Shown in pieces: positions 12,394 through 23,375 of a stretch of DNA of 64,000 nt. A model generated the notes under the pieces. That model searched no databases. It had not been told where the DNA came from and saw only the letters and a program-made list of their open reading frames with translations. Within the stretch, counting starts at the first letter, position 1; each line of letters starts with the position of its first letter. Origin of the DNA: Euryodendron excelsum (Eukaryota > Streptophyta > Magnoliopsida > Ericales > Pentaphylacaceae); contig CM065378.1 in assembly GCA_033060915.1 (NCBI GenBank), positions 6,920,001 to 6,984,000 of the forward strand, written 5' to 3'. The position numbers and the translations under genes were made by a program.

Positions 12394-12651
12394 ATGGATG
12401 CCGAAGGTAGCGGTGGTGGCAGCGTCAAAGGCACTGAAGGTGGCAAAGGTGGTGGAGGGAGCGGAAGTGGCGGAGGCAAAAGTGATAGCGGCGGTGGTGA
12501 TAGCTCTTCGAAGGGCAGCGGCACAGGTGGTGGAGGATCTGGAATGATGAAGGCTCCCGGAGGGAAGTGGGGAACATATTTCCAGGGATCGTTTCGAGAG
12601 CAACCCTCAGGGTTACTTTTCTGGTCTGCATGCTGGTGGTCAAAAGGGTGA
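12394..12651 (+). CDS. Small glycine-rich protein, copy A, frameshifted C-terminus
   Basis: A single-exon frame of 85 residues starting MDAEGSGGG, with Gly/Ser/Lys-rich repeats to about residue 50, then MMKAPGG. Copy B continues from that motif into a conserved tail containing FESNPQGYFSGL. In copy A the same bases are present, but a net +1 base change between the MKAPGG codons and the TTCGAGAGC stretch puts that tail in another frame. The native-frame stop would be TAG 12656-12658; the frame actually read ends at TGA 12649-12651. The family, as remembered, is a plant glycine-rich group with a conserved MKAPG...FESNPQ...YF.GL tail and no known function. Copy A is probably a pseudogene or makes a protein with an altered tail. 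The TATA box is retained. Confidence 0.65.
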   Translation: MDAEGSGGGSVKGTEGGKGGGGSGSGGGKSDSGGGDSSSKGSGTGGGGSGMMKAPGGKWGTYFQGSFREQPSGLLFWSACWWSKG

Positions 12652-13104
12652 CAAGTAGAGGTAGATTGTTATGGACTTTATAATCATTATATCTATGAAA
12701 GTATGGTATCTGTTTTGTGAAAGTCTTGAGCCTAACATGGTTGTTTATTACTTTTTTCTTAGTTCTCGGATCAATAGTCAAAATTATATATGTAATATGT
12801 TCATATATATATATATATATATGTATATGTATGTACATACACACAAACTAGGATGAAACCTATGCAACCATATTGTGATTCATTTTCGGTGGAACCAAAG
12901 TGATGAAGAAAAGAGATGTTCCCCAGTGAAGATAAAGGTGATACGAAAAAAAATCACAGTTCTATAACTAATGCAATGCTGGAGGATCAAACTTCAAAAT
13001 GAAAGGACGAATTTAAAGTTTTTCATTCTTTTGTTTTTGTTTTTGTTTTTGCTTTCTTTCCTCTGTTGGTATAAAATAGAAGTATCTAAAATTTTTTAGT
13101 AAAA

Positions 13105-13282
13105 AGGTAATACTATACAAACAGAGAATTCATATAGAATTTTTATACAAAATGATGTATCTTATTGACAACCTTTCAATTCAAAACAAAGTATTTCTAA
13201 TGACTTTTAATTACAAAACTATCATTGACACATTATTTTGAGGAGTATTTTTGTATAAATTTTTTTTTAAAGAATATCACTT
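13105..13282. mobile_element. MITE family 1, copy 1
   Basis: About 180 bases opening GGTAATACTATACAAACAG and ending in an AATATCAC-type terminus. Internal words TACAAAAT, TTAATTACAAAACTATCATT and ACATTATTTTGA are shared with copies at 14075, 20708, 21423 and 47233. Non-coding. It lies in unit A and is not at the same place in unit B. Confidence 0.65.
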
Positions 13283-14074
13283 AATTCCAACATTGAAAGA
13301 ATAATTTATAAATCGGGTGCCAATCAATAAATCGGTGTTCCCATAAAGATAATGTAGAAATGCATAAATAATCTTTGGTAATGAGAGTAATTTTCTTTAT
13401 TTAGGGTTGTCTCTATGTGGTTGGTCCCCCCTCAAGAGCCTAACCCTACAATGTGTCACTTTGAATCACCTTTCACTATATCTCTTCATTAGTTCTACCA
13501 CGAAATACAATTTGTCGTTGTGTCGACAACAAAAGACAAAGTGTTGTGTGGGGGGTTTTCTTAAACTTATCTATCGTTGACTTTCAAATGGTTATTAGCT
13601 GTCTTACATCACCTCCTGTGCACCTACTGCGGAAGGTCTTAATAACTCTTGTTTTCTTCCCAACGAAGATCACGAATGTAGTTTCATTTCAACATATCTC
13701 CAATGGCAAGTTTTTCGCTGATATTTTCCTTTGATCCAAACAAAGGAAACGATTAACATGCAAAAAGAAGGCTAATGTTCAGTAGAATGGTCGTGCGAAT
13801 GAACTCCATGGAGGAGTCCATAACAATTCAAAACATTCCAATATACACGTTTGCAAGGGAAGATGTACTCGAAAAAGACCGATATAATCGTACTAGGTCT
13901 AGGTTTGAGCAATTCCTATTGGCCTATTTATGTAACCGCACATCCCGCTATCATGTATTAAAATTGTGTTGTTGATTCACTTTTACTTTTCTTAAATTCT
14001 TAGCACCAATTATGAAATTACTTTATCTTTTAAAGATACTCAAATCAAAAATAAAAATATGAGTATATGGCAAA

Positions 14075-14262
14075 GGGTAATGTTATACAAACAGAAAAAT
14101 TCATACATAATTTATTATCAGAATAATGTGGTTAGATACGAGTACTTCACTTTAAAACAAAATATCCATCATAGTGGTTTTTAATTACAATAATGTCATT
14201 GTCACTATTATATCATTCTGATGGAATTTTTTGTACAAATTTTTAAAAAAATAACATTTTCC
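14075..14262. mobile_element. MITE family 1, copy 2
   Basis: Opens GGGTAATGTTATACAAACAG and closes AATAACATTTTCC. The ends form an imperfect inverted repeat (GGGTAATGTTAT against GGAAAATGTTAT). It lies just downstream of the minus-strand gene in unit A. Confidence 0.75.
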
Positions 14263-14455
14263 TATGACAAATGGTGTGTGCCACATACACTTGACAGTTG
14301 AAATTTCTGCAACTGGGGTTAGAGGAAATCTCTCTCCTTTTTTTTTTCTTCCCAAAATGAGCCAGCAAAAAAAGGAGCCTGAGTGCACAAGTAGATCAGC
14401 AAAGGTTAAAGTACAATTGCAATTTGTTTTTATTTTTTTTTCTCTTTACTCTCAT

Positions 14456-15072
14456 TCATTTGTAAAGATGAACAACAAAGGAAACAAGGAAGATGCAAAA
14501 AGAGCCACTAGGAAAGGCAAGCCCAAGTGCAAAACTAACAAAACCTACAAGCTCTATGGACTGTGATAGCATGTAATGACTGATCTTGTACTTGTTAGGA
14601 TCATAACCAGGTTTGTAGTTCCAACCATTTTCAAGCCTACACATCTCCAACCTCTCTTTCTTCCTGATCTCTCTTATTCTCTCTCTTAGAACTCTCAAGT
14701 TCGCATCCACCATATTTGCTGAGTTTCCTGCAACTCAAAAAAGAAAAATAAATAAACGAGATATTCTAGAAAGACAAACCCAGCAATTATCGTTATAAAA
14801 TTTCTTCAGCAAGTCCCTCTGTTTTGACTGATCTGTGCGAAATAGAGCAAAAGAAGCGAAACAGAAGCATGAGGATACAAAGCAAACTAAAATTGCTCAA
14901 CTTTCTTTTTCTTTATCTAAACTAAAATCAAGTGTCCACTAATTCAGAAGGATGAAACTGAAGTAACTTCATGATCATGGAAGCTTTGGGATCTCACTGG
15001 GGGACATTTTCGCAACTCAACCTTGAAAGATGGTTTGGTTAAGCTGCAGAAAGAAGGCAGAGAAGTTGCCAT
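14456..15072 (-). pseudogene. Small plastid-targeted-type membrane protein, copy A, splice donor lost
   Basis: Exon 1 is 15072 to 14967 (ATG at 15072, leader MATSLPSFCSLTKPSFK). Exon 2 is 14727 to 14456 (NSANMVDANLRVLRERIREI..., C-terminal hydrophobic helix, stop). Both exons stay open and keep copy B's frame, giving 125 residues if joined at the homologous sites. However, the donor that reads G|GT in copy B (20275/20274) reads G|TT here, so the canonical GT is gone. A GT one base earlier would shift the frame and meet a stop within about 10 codons. Translation could instead start at the internal ATG (14713) without the leader. The gene is probably inactive or altered; the mutation looks recent because the coding sequence is otherwise preserved. 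Confidence 0.65.
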
Positions 15073-17010
15073 ATGATTGGAATAGTGACCCTCCTTATAC
15101 TAACCTATGATTTTATAGCGAGGATCATGACCGGAAAATGCTGTTCTTGTACAAAAAAAAAAAACTAACCAGAATGTCACGGCAGTGATATTTTTATAAT
15201 TAAGAGCTATCACAATGAGTAGTTTGTTTCAAATAAATGGTTATCATTTAACCACGTACTTCTAGTAACAATACATTATGTATATATTTTCTAATTGTAT
15301 AACATTTCCTTTGTTTTTTCCTCTATAGAAGGAATATTTCCATTAGTTTTTTCCCAAGATTCCGTATGTAGGATCAGAAGGTTTTTGTCAAACCATTTAA
15401 ATTGTCCAGTGGGCTAAGTTTTGCAGAATAATATAGAATTGTGAGGGTTTGTAGGTTCTTGAGACAAGTAACATGCATTGCATCAAGAGAGTTGCAGAGA
15501 GTTAGAAACAAATGTTTATGGGAAAAAAACAACAGGGTTGGTTGTAAAAACGACATTCGAAAGAGATAAGATCATGCGAGATAAGAGCATATCGAGCCCA
15601 CAACCAATTTTTAGCTTAGTTTGCCTGTCAATTAGCCTAAAGGACAAAGTGTATGTTCTCATTGCAACGATAGCTTGAGTTTGCATGATAGTAACCAGAC
15701 TAGGAAGTGAAAATAAAAAACTATATATAAAACGAAACTAGGGATTGCGGGCTAAAAAATATAGAAGAAACATAAATTAGCAAACGATCAAGAAAAACGA
15801 TTGGGAAACTAATACGAAATAAAACATTTAAAAACCTAGTGAAAAACTATATGAATACTTCAATTCATATTTTAATTAAATATAATGAAATATTAGTTGA
15901 AACTTAAGGGAAAAGAAGAAAATAACTAATAAAAATCTTGTGTATTCTTATAGAAAGCACATAAAAAACAAATACGAAACTATCAATTTTATTAAAAAAA
16001 ATGAACTATATAGAGAACTCTCAAGAATGAAAATCAAAACACAAAAGTACGGATATTGAATTTCACAGACACACACTCACATACATATGCTTAGGATATC
16101 TTTAAATATATTTCTTGCATTTACTATAAATGAATAATTAGAAGATGACAGTACCTAATTTAAAATATAAAGTGAAGAGAGTGTACTTACTCCATCCATC
16201 TTAATATAATATATTTTCTTAAATACTCTAAATTTCTATAGCAACTGGTTATTTACTAGAACCAACCACACTAAGTTAGTAGTATAAATCTTTATTGAAT
16301 GGTAATATGGTAAGTGACGAGTTTAATTAAACTTTACTAAAGATATTATTATTGACTAAACCTATAATGCTAAAGTTTTTAGTTATAAATAGTTTTTTAA
16401 AATTTTTTAGTCTCATTTCTAAAGATCTATTTTTAGAAATGTTTCTATAGTTTGTCAAAGTAGTTTCCTATAACATCCTAGGGAAGTTTTTAGAAGGAAT
16501 TTTTCCTATGTTTAATCTGTAAATATTTCACTAGGTTTTCAAATAGTATTGACAAAATTTTCTTACTAGTTTTTTCAATAATTTCTTTAGCACACGCCTT
16601 TTAATTTTCTCAAAATATAATGGAAACGTTTTTCAAAAGTATTCAGAGTGTTTTTTTAAAATTTTCAAAAGAGTATTGTGCCCATATCAAAAGCGCATTT
16701 CTAAATCAAATAGAGTTTCTTGGTAACTATAAAATGTATATCTACAGTATGGTAGGTATTTATGTAGATGATTTATAATACAATTCAACCTATCCCTTCA
16801 TTATCTTTCCTGCCGAAAGAATGCTAAACTTTAATGTATAACAGCTTCCAACCTGAGCACAATTCCAATCTGAATTTCTCTAGCTACAATGATATGTGAG
16901 AGAAAATCCATATATCAGCACAAAATAAAGAGTTCTTTTATATACATGTATAACCTCATCATCAACATGCATGCATAGCATAAACTATCCACCATCAAGG
17001 CACATCAAAA
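15073..17010. other. Non-coding part of unit A
   Basis: AT-rich sequence that matches unit B about 5.3-7.5 kb further on. A site near 16463-16490 corresponds to the place where unit B carries a 183-base MITE. No gene was recognised. Confidence 0.5.
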
Positions 17011-17023
17011 TATATAATTTATA

Positions 17024-17223
17024 CTCACAAGAGTTGGCTCAATGAGTAGAGCTCGAGTAATCTTACTGTTGAGTTTGGGTTCGAGTCTTTCCTGTAGTTC
17101 TTGTTGGGGGTCATCTTAACCTTTTCGTGTTTGAAGTTTTGCTCTCAATACAAAGGAGGCATCTAACATGTCTTGACGAGATGTGGCATAACTCACCTGC
17201 AACTATTTTAGAATAAAAAAAAA
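17024..17223 (+). mobile_element. tRNA-derived SINE, absent from unit B
   Basis: A box TGGCTCAATGAGTAGAG at about 17035 and B box GGTTCGAGTC at about 17080, then an unrelated body and a terminal A run. Flanked by near-identical TATATAATTTATA (17011-17023) and TATATGTAATTTATA (17224-17238), a plausible target duplication. The matching site in unit B (about 24590-24625) has only a TA-rich stretch. Confidence 0.7.
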
Positions 17224-17253
17224 TATATGTAATTTATATATTCTATACATATT

Positions 17254-17379
17254 TTAGAATTTTCTTTCACTGCTGCTTGGAATGTCTTGATCAGTTACGT
17301 CCAATAGTTGAAGATATGATTGATTGTTCATAGTTATTAAAATAAAGGCCAGTATCAGCAAGAGCACAGAGATATCCAT
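17254..17379 (-). CDS. Possible 41-residue secreted peptide
   Basis: The ATG at 17379 opens MDISVLLLILAFILI, a signal-peptide-like hydrophobic start, followed by about 25 polar residues ending SSSERKF and a stop. No peptide-hormone family motif or cysteine pattern is visible. The matching stretch in unit B (about 24625-24745) has lost the ATG and carries a stop, so purifying selection is not evident. It could equally be chance or an exon of an unrecognised gene. Confidence 0.2.
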   Translation of the reverse strand: MDISVLLLILAFILITMNNQSYLQLLDVTDQDIPSSSERKF

Positions 17380-17601
17380 CACAACCACCCTAACGCATGT
17401 GTACATATATTTTGTATATTCACTCTTAATTTCCGCCACGTAACAAGTCGGACAGGAATTCCTATCTTGGGGTAACTTATCCCATAGGTCCCATTTGCCT
17501 GACCTATAAAAGTTCCTATCTACGTGGCAACTGTACAATTGCATGTTGCAGCTCTGGTTTTTTTATATGAAGCTCTTAAGTATAGTTAGGTAACATAGGT
17601 T

Positions 17602-18046
17602 CAGTGGCGGTCCCACAAGGGGCGGGCAGGTGTCCCTAAATTTTAAAAAATTATATTAGTTCATATAGGCTTTTTAGTATTTATAATAAAATAAGTAGAT
17701 TCACCAATTAAAATTTTAAAATTTTACTTTGGACCCTTTATATGTTTTAGTATTTATAATAAAATAAATACATTGTTTTCCTTAAAATTTAAGTAATTTT
17801 ATCTTTATTCATCCAAATCTAAGTAATTTTGTCTTGCACCTCTAGTTTAAAAGAAAAAATGTAATAAAAAGTAGATATTTTTATTTTTAAGTATCACATT
17901 TATTGTGATTTTTTTTTCTTGTATATTTGATGAATATCCTAACATAAATTTTAAATCTAAGTGACAGTGATAATTATTATAATAGCACCACTAAATATTT
18001 TTGTTCTAGTTCGGCCCCCTCTGTCAAATTCCTAAGTCCGCCATTC
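17602..18046. mobile_element. Non-autonomous DNA element with CAGTGGCGG ends, at the A/B junction
   Basis: Begins CAGTGGCGGTCCCAC and ends AAGTCCGCCATTCG, the inverted counterpart. The interior is AT-rich and non-coding. CAGTGGCGGA-type ends are frequent in plant repeats. It sits exactly between the two duplicated units. A related element lies at 21672-22471. Confidence 0.6.
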
Positions 18047-18529
18047 GTCAGGTTGGTATTGTGAATTGGAAGTACATGCATGGTTGAAAATGTGAATTTT
18101 ACAATTCTTATCCCCGATTCAAAGAGATGCCTTTTCGTTCTTGCAGCCCAGTATCTCACCCTTTTGACCAGTCAAACCACTTTCAAGCCTCATCAATCTT
18201 AGTTCTTAAAAACATCACGAGAATTAAATTAAATTAACTTAATAAACTAAGCATAAAAAGTTTTCTCTTCCACGGTGGAAAGAGCACCCAACGGTGTAGC
18301 AAAGGGGAAAAAATAACAAAATTAAAAACAAAAAAATGAATCAGTGCTCCAATGCATTAAATAGGCAAGTAATCTGTGCGTGAGTTTCCATCAATCCATG
18401 CATGCAAATGCTGATTACGTGGAAGAAAGAAAGAAATGCATGCAACGTTTAATTTCACTAGAAGTAGTCCATAAAATTCCAAGAATAGCCATTAAATGAG
18501 ACATTGGTTAGTACCCTCTCTATCCTCCA

Positions 18530-18539
18530 TATATATATA
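18530..18539 (+). promoter_or_regulatory. TATA box, glycine-rich gene copy B
   Basis: TATATATATA followed by GCCAACCATCCCA, as in copy A, about 75 bases before the ATG. Confidence 0.6.
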
Positions 18540-18612
18540 GCCAACCATCCCAAGCCTCTTGGATCATCATACTCTAGTTTACATAGAACCATTGTATCTG
18601 AACATATTCCAA

Positions 18613-18870
18613 ATGGGTGGCAAAGGAAGCGGTAGCGGCAGCGGCAAAGGTGGTGGTGGCAGCAGCAAAGGTGGTGGTCGTGGAGGGAGCTGTAACGGAG
18701 GCAAAAGCGGTGGTGGTGGTTCTTCAAAGGGCAGCAGCACTGGTGGTGGAGGGTCCGAAATGATGAAGGCGCCAGGTGGTGAGGGAGCATATATTTCTAG
18801 GGCTGGTTTCGAGAGCAACCCTCAGGGTTACTTTTCTGGTCTGCGTGGCGATCAAAAGGGTAATAAGTAA
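18613..18870 (+). CDS. Small glycine-rich protein, copy B (85 aa)
   Basis: A single-exon gene. Residues 1 to about 55 are Gly/Ser/Lys repeats (MGGKGSGSGSGKGGGG...), followed by MMKAPGG, an AYISRAGF stretch, the conserved FESNPQGYFSGL and a basic end, GNK. One cysteine interrupts the repeats. There is no signal peptide or membrane helix, so a cytosolic or nuclear location is inferred. The tail matches, from memory, a widespread angiosperm family of small glycine-rich proteins without assigned function. Upstream frame extension contains no ATG, so 18613 is the start. It is convergent with the small membrane protein gene (19773-20380), the same arrangement as in unit A. This appears to be the functional paralogue. 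Confidence 0.75.
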   Translation: MGGKGSGSGSGKGGGGSSKGGGRGGSCNGGKSGGGGSSKGSSTGGGGSEMMKAPGGEGAYISRAGFESNPQGYFSGLRGDQKGNK

Positions 18871-19212
18871 AAGTCAATTCCGATAGCGTTAGTGGTTTTG
18901 GAGATGGGTTTGCTATTGTAATGGCTTTTTGGTGAATATCTTGTTCTTATTATGGATATAGAACTCTATGTTCTATGCAGTAGTGCTTCAGTGTTAGCGT
19001 CATTTGATTTGCTATTGCTATGAAACATTTGCGAGTAGTGGGGCTGGATACTAGTAAAGCGTGACTTCAATATTGCTACCCCAGTGTTCGGTAGACGCGT
19101 AATTCCAACAATGAGAGAATAATATATATATTAGGTGTCATTTAGTATATCAATGTTCCCCCATAAAGACATGTATAAATAAAAGCTATTCATTTTCCTT
19201 AGCTTTGTCTCC

Positions 19213-19245
19213 ATGTGGTTGGTTCCCCTCGTGAACCTAAACATA

Positions 19246-19280
<35 letters not shown>

Positions 19281-19285
19281 GTATA
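19213..19285 (+). repeat. (TA)n/(TATG)n microsatellite
   Basis: ATATATAT followed by about eight TATG repeats at roughly 19241-19283. No counterpart of similar length exists in unit A. Confidence 0.75.
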
Positions 19286-19772
19286 TAATATGTCACTTTC
19301 ACTATATCTCTTCATTAGGTCTGCTAACCAAATGCAAACTATCCTTGTGTCAACAAAAAATACAAGTGTTGTTTGGGGTTTGTCTTCAACTTATCTATAT
19401 ATCATTTACCTTAAATTAGAATTTCCTAATCGAACCTTTACTTTAAGGGGAAGACGACTTTCAAATGGTTTTGGCGTCTCCCATTGACCTTATTATAAGC
19501 TGTCTTACATCACCTCTTGTACACCTAATGCAGAGGGTCTTTAATTTCTCTCGTTTTCTTTTCAACTAATTTCATTTCAACAGATATTTAATGGCGTAGT
19601 TTTTTGCTAATATTTTCCTTCGATCCAAACAATCATTTTGGTCTTCATGAAATTAAGTAGATCAACAAAGATTGCAAAAAAGAGGATGCAAAAAGAACCA
19701 GCAAGAAAAAACAGCTTGAGTGCACGAGCACAGATCAGCAAAAGTGAAAGTACAAACACAAACTTTTTAACT

Positions 19773-20380
19773 TCACTTGTACAAATGAACAAAAAAGGAA
19801 ACCAGGAAGATGCAAAAGCAGCCGCTGAGAAAGACAAGCCCAAATGCACTACCAACTAAACCTACAAGCTCTATGGACTCTGATAAAATGGCATCACTCA
19901 TCTTGTGCTTGTTATCATGATCATAACCAGATTTGTAGTTCCAACCATTTTCAGGCCTACGACACATCTCCAACCTCTCTTTCTTCCTCACCTCTCTTAT
20001 TCTCTCTCTTAGAACTCTCAAGTTCGCATCCACCATATTTTCCGAGTTTCCTGCAACTCGAAAAATAAAAAATAAATGAGATATCCAAGAAAGATATAAA
20101 ATTTCTTCGGCAAGTTGCTGTGTTCTGATTGATCTGTGAGAAATGGGAGCAAAAGAAGTGAAACCGGAGCATGAGAATGGAAAGAAAACTCAAATTGTCA
20201 TTTTTGTATATCAAGCTCCTGTAATCAAGATTCAATCAAGTGTCTACCAATTCAAAACAAAAAAACTGAAGTACCTTCATGATCATGGAAGCTTTGGGAT
20301 CTCACTGGGGGATATTTTCGCAACTTAAGCTTATAAGAAGGTTTGGTTAAGCTGCAGAAAGAAGGTAGAGAAGTTGCCAT
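19773..20380 (-). CDS. Small membrane protein with plastid-type leader, copy B (127 aa)
   Basis: Exon 1 is 20380 to 20275 (ATG at 20380, donor G|GTACTT). Exon 2 is 20050 to 19773 (acceptor TTGCAG). The phases fit, giving 384 bases and 127 residues. The N-terminus (MATSLPSFCSLTKPSYKLKLRK) is rich in Ser/Thr/Lys and free of acidic residues, like a chloroplast transit peptide. A charged segment, NLRVLRERIREVRKKERLEM, probably forms a helix, and residues about 95-123 form a hydrophobic segment ending FVHLYK. From memory it belongs to a plant family of small uncharacterised membrane proteins with the VDANLRVLRERI motif. Function is unknown; plastid targeting is inferred from composition only. Confidence 0.75.
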
Positions 20381-20707
20381 ATGATTGGAATAATGGCCTT
20401 CCTTGTACTAACCTATGATTTTATAGTGATGATTATATTATGACTGGAAGATGCCGATATATAGCGAGCAGCAGTACCATGTATCTATAAATTTTCATGT
20501 AATTAAAGATCAAGCGTGCTTTGCGGTCCAATGGTATTCTTAACAACTTTGGCCCCCAGCAAGCTGGTTCCTTAACTCCTGTTGATTTGTCCCAGCCTTA
20601 ATTCGAGTGCTATTAGGTTGCTTCTGGACTCTGTGTGTATATAGCCTGTGCTTACAATTAAAGAAATGAGCAGAAAATCCAAACAGATTAATCTACATTT
20701 TTTTGAT

Positions 20708-20873
20708 GAGTAATCCTATAAAAAAGAAAATTCATATATAATTTATATATGAATAAGAATCATTTCCTTAAAAACAAAACATGCATTATGGTAACTCTTC
20801 ATTATAAACTTGCCACTGTCACATTATTTTGATAGAATTTTTTGTATAAATTTTCTAGAAGTATAACATTTTC
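20708..20873. mobile_element. MITE family 1, copy 3
   Basis: Shares the GAGTAATCCTATA-type start, CACATTATTTTGATAGAATTT and the ATAACATTTTC end with the other copies. The middle is diverged. Located upstream of the plastid-type gene in unit B. Confidence 0.6.
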
Positions 20874-21422
20874 TTTTTATGTAAGCTGGCCTAGAGAATC
20901 GACTAGAAAAAAAATTTTAAAAAATTAAGAAATATCATAATAAGTGTTTGGTTTTACAGTAAATGACTTTCATTTAATTATATTATTTTAATAATAAATT
21001 ATATATATATATATATATATAAATTTTTTAGTTGTATATAATTACTCCTGTTTTGTCACTTACTAGTGAATGGTGAGCAGGAAGAAAAGAAAATAAAGAA
21101 TATTGCCATGAGTTTTGTTCCCAAGATTATTCCATATGTAGAGGAGGAACACTGCCATTAGTTTTGTTCCCAAGACTCCATGTGGCGAGAATGTTTTGTC
21201 AAACAAATTTAAATTATTTAGTGGGCCAAGATCTGCAGAATAATATATTAATTATTGAGAGGATTTGTAGGTTCTTGTGACAATAACATGCATGCGTTGC
21301 ACCAAAAGAGTTGCAAAGAGAAAGAAACAAATGTTTATGGGAAAAAAAAGAGGGGGGGTTGGTCGCGAAAATGATATTGAAAAAGATAAGAGCATATCGA
21401 GTCCACAATAATTTAATTTTTT

Positions 21423-21605
21423 GGGTAATGCTATACAACTAAAAAATTTATACAAAATTTATTACTAAAATGATGTGGCTAAAATGTGGGTCTATCACTT
21501 TAAAATAAAGAACCCACCAAGATGCTTATTTATTACAAAACTGTCATCGCCATATTATTTTGTTGTAGAATTCTATACAAAAATTCTGAAAGAATAACAT
21601 TTTTC
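21423..21605. mobile_element. MITE family 1, copy 4
   Basis: Opens GGGTAATGCTATACAACTA and closes AGAATAACATTTTTC. Very similar to copy 5 at 47233. Unit A has no element at the matching position. Confidence 0.75.
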
Positions 21606-21671
21606 GAATTTTTTTAGCTTAGTTTGCCTGTTATTTAGCCAGAAGGGCAAAGTAAATATTCTTATTGCATT

Positions 21672-22471
21672 CAGTGGTGAACTCAAGAATTTCACTAAGG
21701 GGATCAAAGGAGAATTTTTTTTTTTTACTAATACTATTATTGCAACTATCAATTAATGCCACTTAAATTTAAGTTTTATAATGCAAGATCTATATATAAA
21801 AAAAACAAATGTAGTATCTACAAATAAAAACACTATATTTTCATTAAACATTTTCTTCTAGAGTCATTTTACCTATCACATTTTATCAAAAAATAATTTT
21901 TTATGTTAAAAATATTTAATACGGCCATAATTCTCATTAATCATATATGGAATAGAAAATGACTGTTATGACATAAAAGACTTATATATTAATATAATAA
22001 TATTTTTTTCAAAAAGAGAAGGTTTAGGTTCAGTATTACTTTCATATGCATAACAAATGACAAAATAGAATAGGCAATAATAATAGTCATTGGAATAAAT
22101 ACTACTGGAAATGTAAAAGTACGTGGAGATTGGTGAATAAAGAAAAAATAAATAAATTTAAAATCAAGATACATTCAAATTATGAAAAGTTATATGACCA
22201 AATAAAAAATATTGGAATGAGTAAAATGTTAGGACAAAATTTAAAAGGGACAAGGAAAAATTATTTGGTTTTGGGGAGAGCAAAAGTAAAAATACTTGAG
22301 TTTTGGGGGCCAACTTACTTATTCTCTCAAAAATATTCAAAAATAAATGGGACCTTTGAAATTTTTTTTCAAAAGTTAGGGGGGCGAACTTACCTATTGT
22401 ATCAGAATTATACAAAAATACATGGGATCTAGGGAGATTTTTTAAAAGTTAGGGAGGCCGTGGGTCCGCCG
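21672..22471. mobile_element. Non-autonomous DNA element with CAGTGG...CCGCC ends in unit B
   Basis: Unit A reads continuously across this point (about 15665-15675), whereas unit B is interrupted by about 800 bases. The insert begins CAGTGGTGAACTCAAG and ends CGTGGGTCCGCCG, the family pattern also seen at 17602-18046. Non-coding. Confidence 0.6.
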
Positions 22472-23230
22472 ATTAGCATCAATAGCTTGTGTTTGCATGA
22501 CAGTTATCAGGATAGGAAGTGAAAATAGAAAACAATTAGGAAGCAGTAGCAGAAAATATGGGCAAAAACATATAAAGGAAATAGAAAGCAGAGAAATGAT
22601 CAAGAATACAAATTTTGGTAAGAACAAAAGGAAACTTCTAAAAAAATTATTGGAAACTTATATGAATACTTTAATTGATAGTTCTATAAAATATAATGAA
22701 TGGTTTATTGAAACTTGAGAAAAGAAAAAAAAAAGAAACAAATAGTAATAAAAATCTCGTGTATTCTTATAGGAATCAAAAAAAAAAAAAAAAACAAATA
22801 AAAACTATATTTTATAAGATAAAATCAAATTAATTAACTCTTAAGATTTAAACATAGAACTGCGAATATTGAGTTTCATATATATATATATATATATAAT
22901 GTATATGTATATATACTTAGGAAAACATTTTTTTTCTAGCATTTACTATAAATGAATAACTAAACGATGACGGTACCTAATTTAAAATATAAAGTGAAGA
23001 GAGTATACGTACTTGGTCCATCCATCTTAATGTAATTTATTTTCATCAAATGTTCTAAATTTATATAGCAACTAGCAATTGATTGAACTAATCAATTAAG
23101 TTAGTATTACAAATCTTTATTGAATGCTAATATGGTAAGTGACTAGTTTAATTATAAGATATTGCTATCGACTGAACTTATAATTCTAAATTTTTTAGTT
23201 ATACGTATATAGTTTATTAAAATTTTTGAG

Positions 23231-23375
23231 TATCATTTCTAATGATATTCTTTAGAAAGATTTTCAATGTTTGTCAAAATAGTTTCCAATAAAAAAATTT
23301 TCAGTATCATTTCTAATGATAATTCTTTAGAAAGGTTTTCAAAGTTTGTCAAAATAGTTTCCAATATCCATGTTA
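23231..23375 (+). repeat. Local tandem duplication (period about 74) in unit B
   Basis: TATCATTTCTAATGAT begins both copies (23231 and 23305), and both end GTCAAAATAGTTTCCAATA. Unit A has a single copy. Confidence 0.75.

Larger units (their letters stand above)
11300..17455. repeat. Tandem segmental duplication, unit A
   Basis: Matches unit B (18048-24865) in the same order along its length. Anchors include TTAGGTTGGTACTGTG (about 11310) with B at 18050; the glycine-rich gene; the small membrane protein gene; AATTTAAAATATAAAGTGAAG (about 16157) with B near 22979; CATGCATAGCATAAACT (about 16970) with B near 24540; and TATTAAAATAAAGGCCA (about 17335) with B near 24706. Individual transposons differ between units. 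Confidence 0.85.

Noticed and set aside
12425..12844. Minus-strand frame opposite the glycine-rich gene
   Set aside because: It is the reverse complement of Gly codons, giving Pro/Ser/Leu/Thr-rich shadows. The same effect occurs at 18458-18818.
20997..21021. TA-rich runs (also 10983, 12797, 22878, 24602 and 57805) as origins or regulatory sites
   Set aside because: Ordinary AT microsatellites in plant intergenic DNA; nothing else suggests replication origin function.
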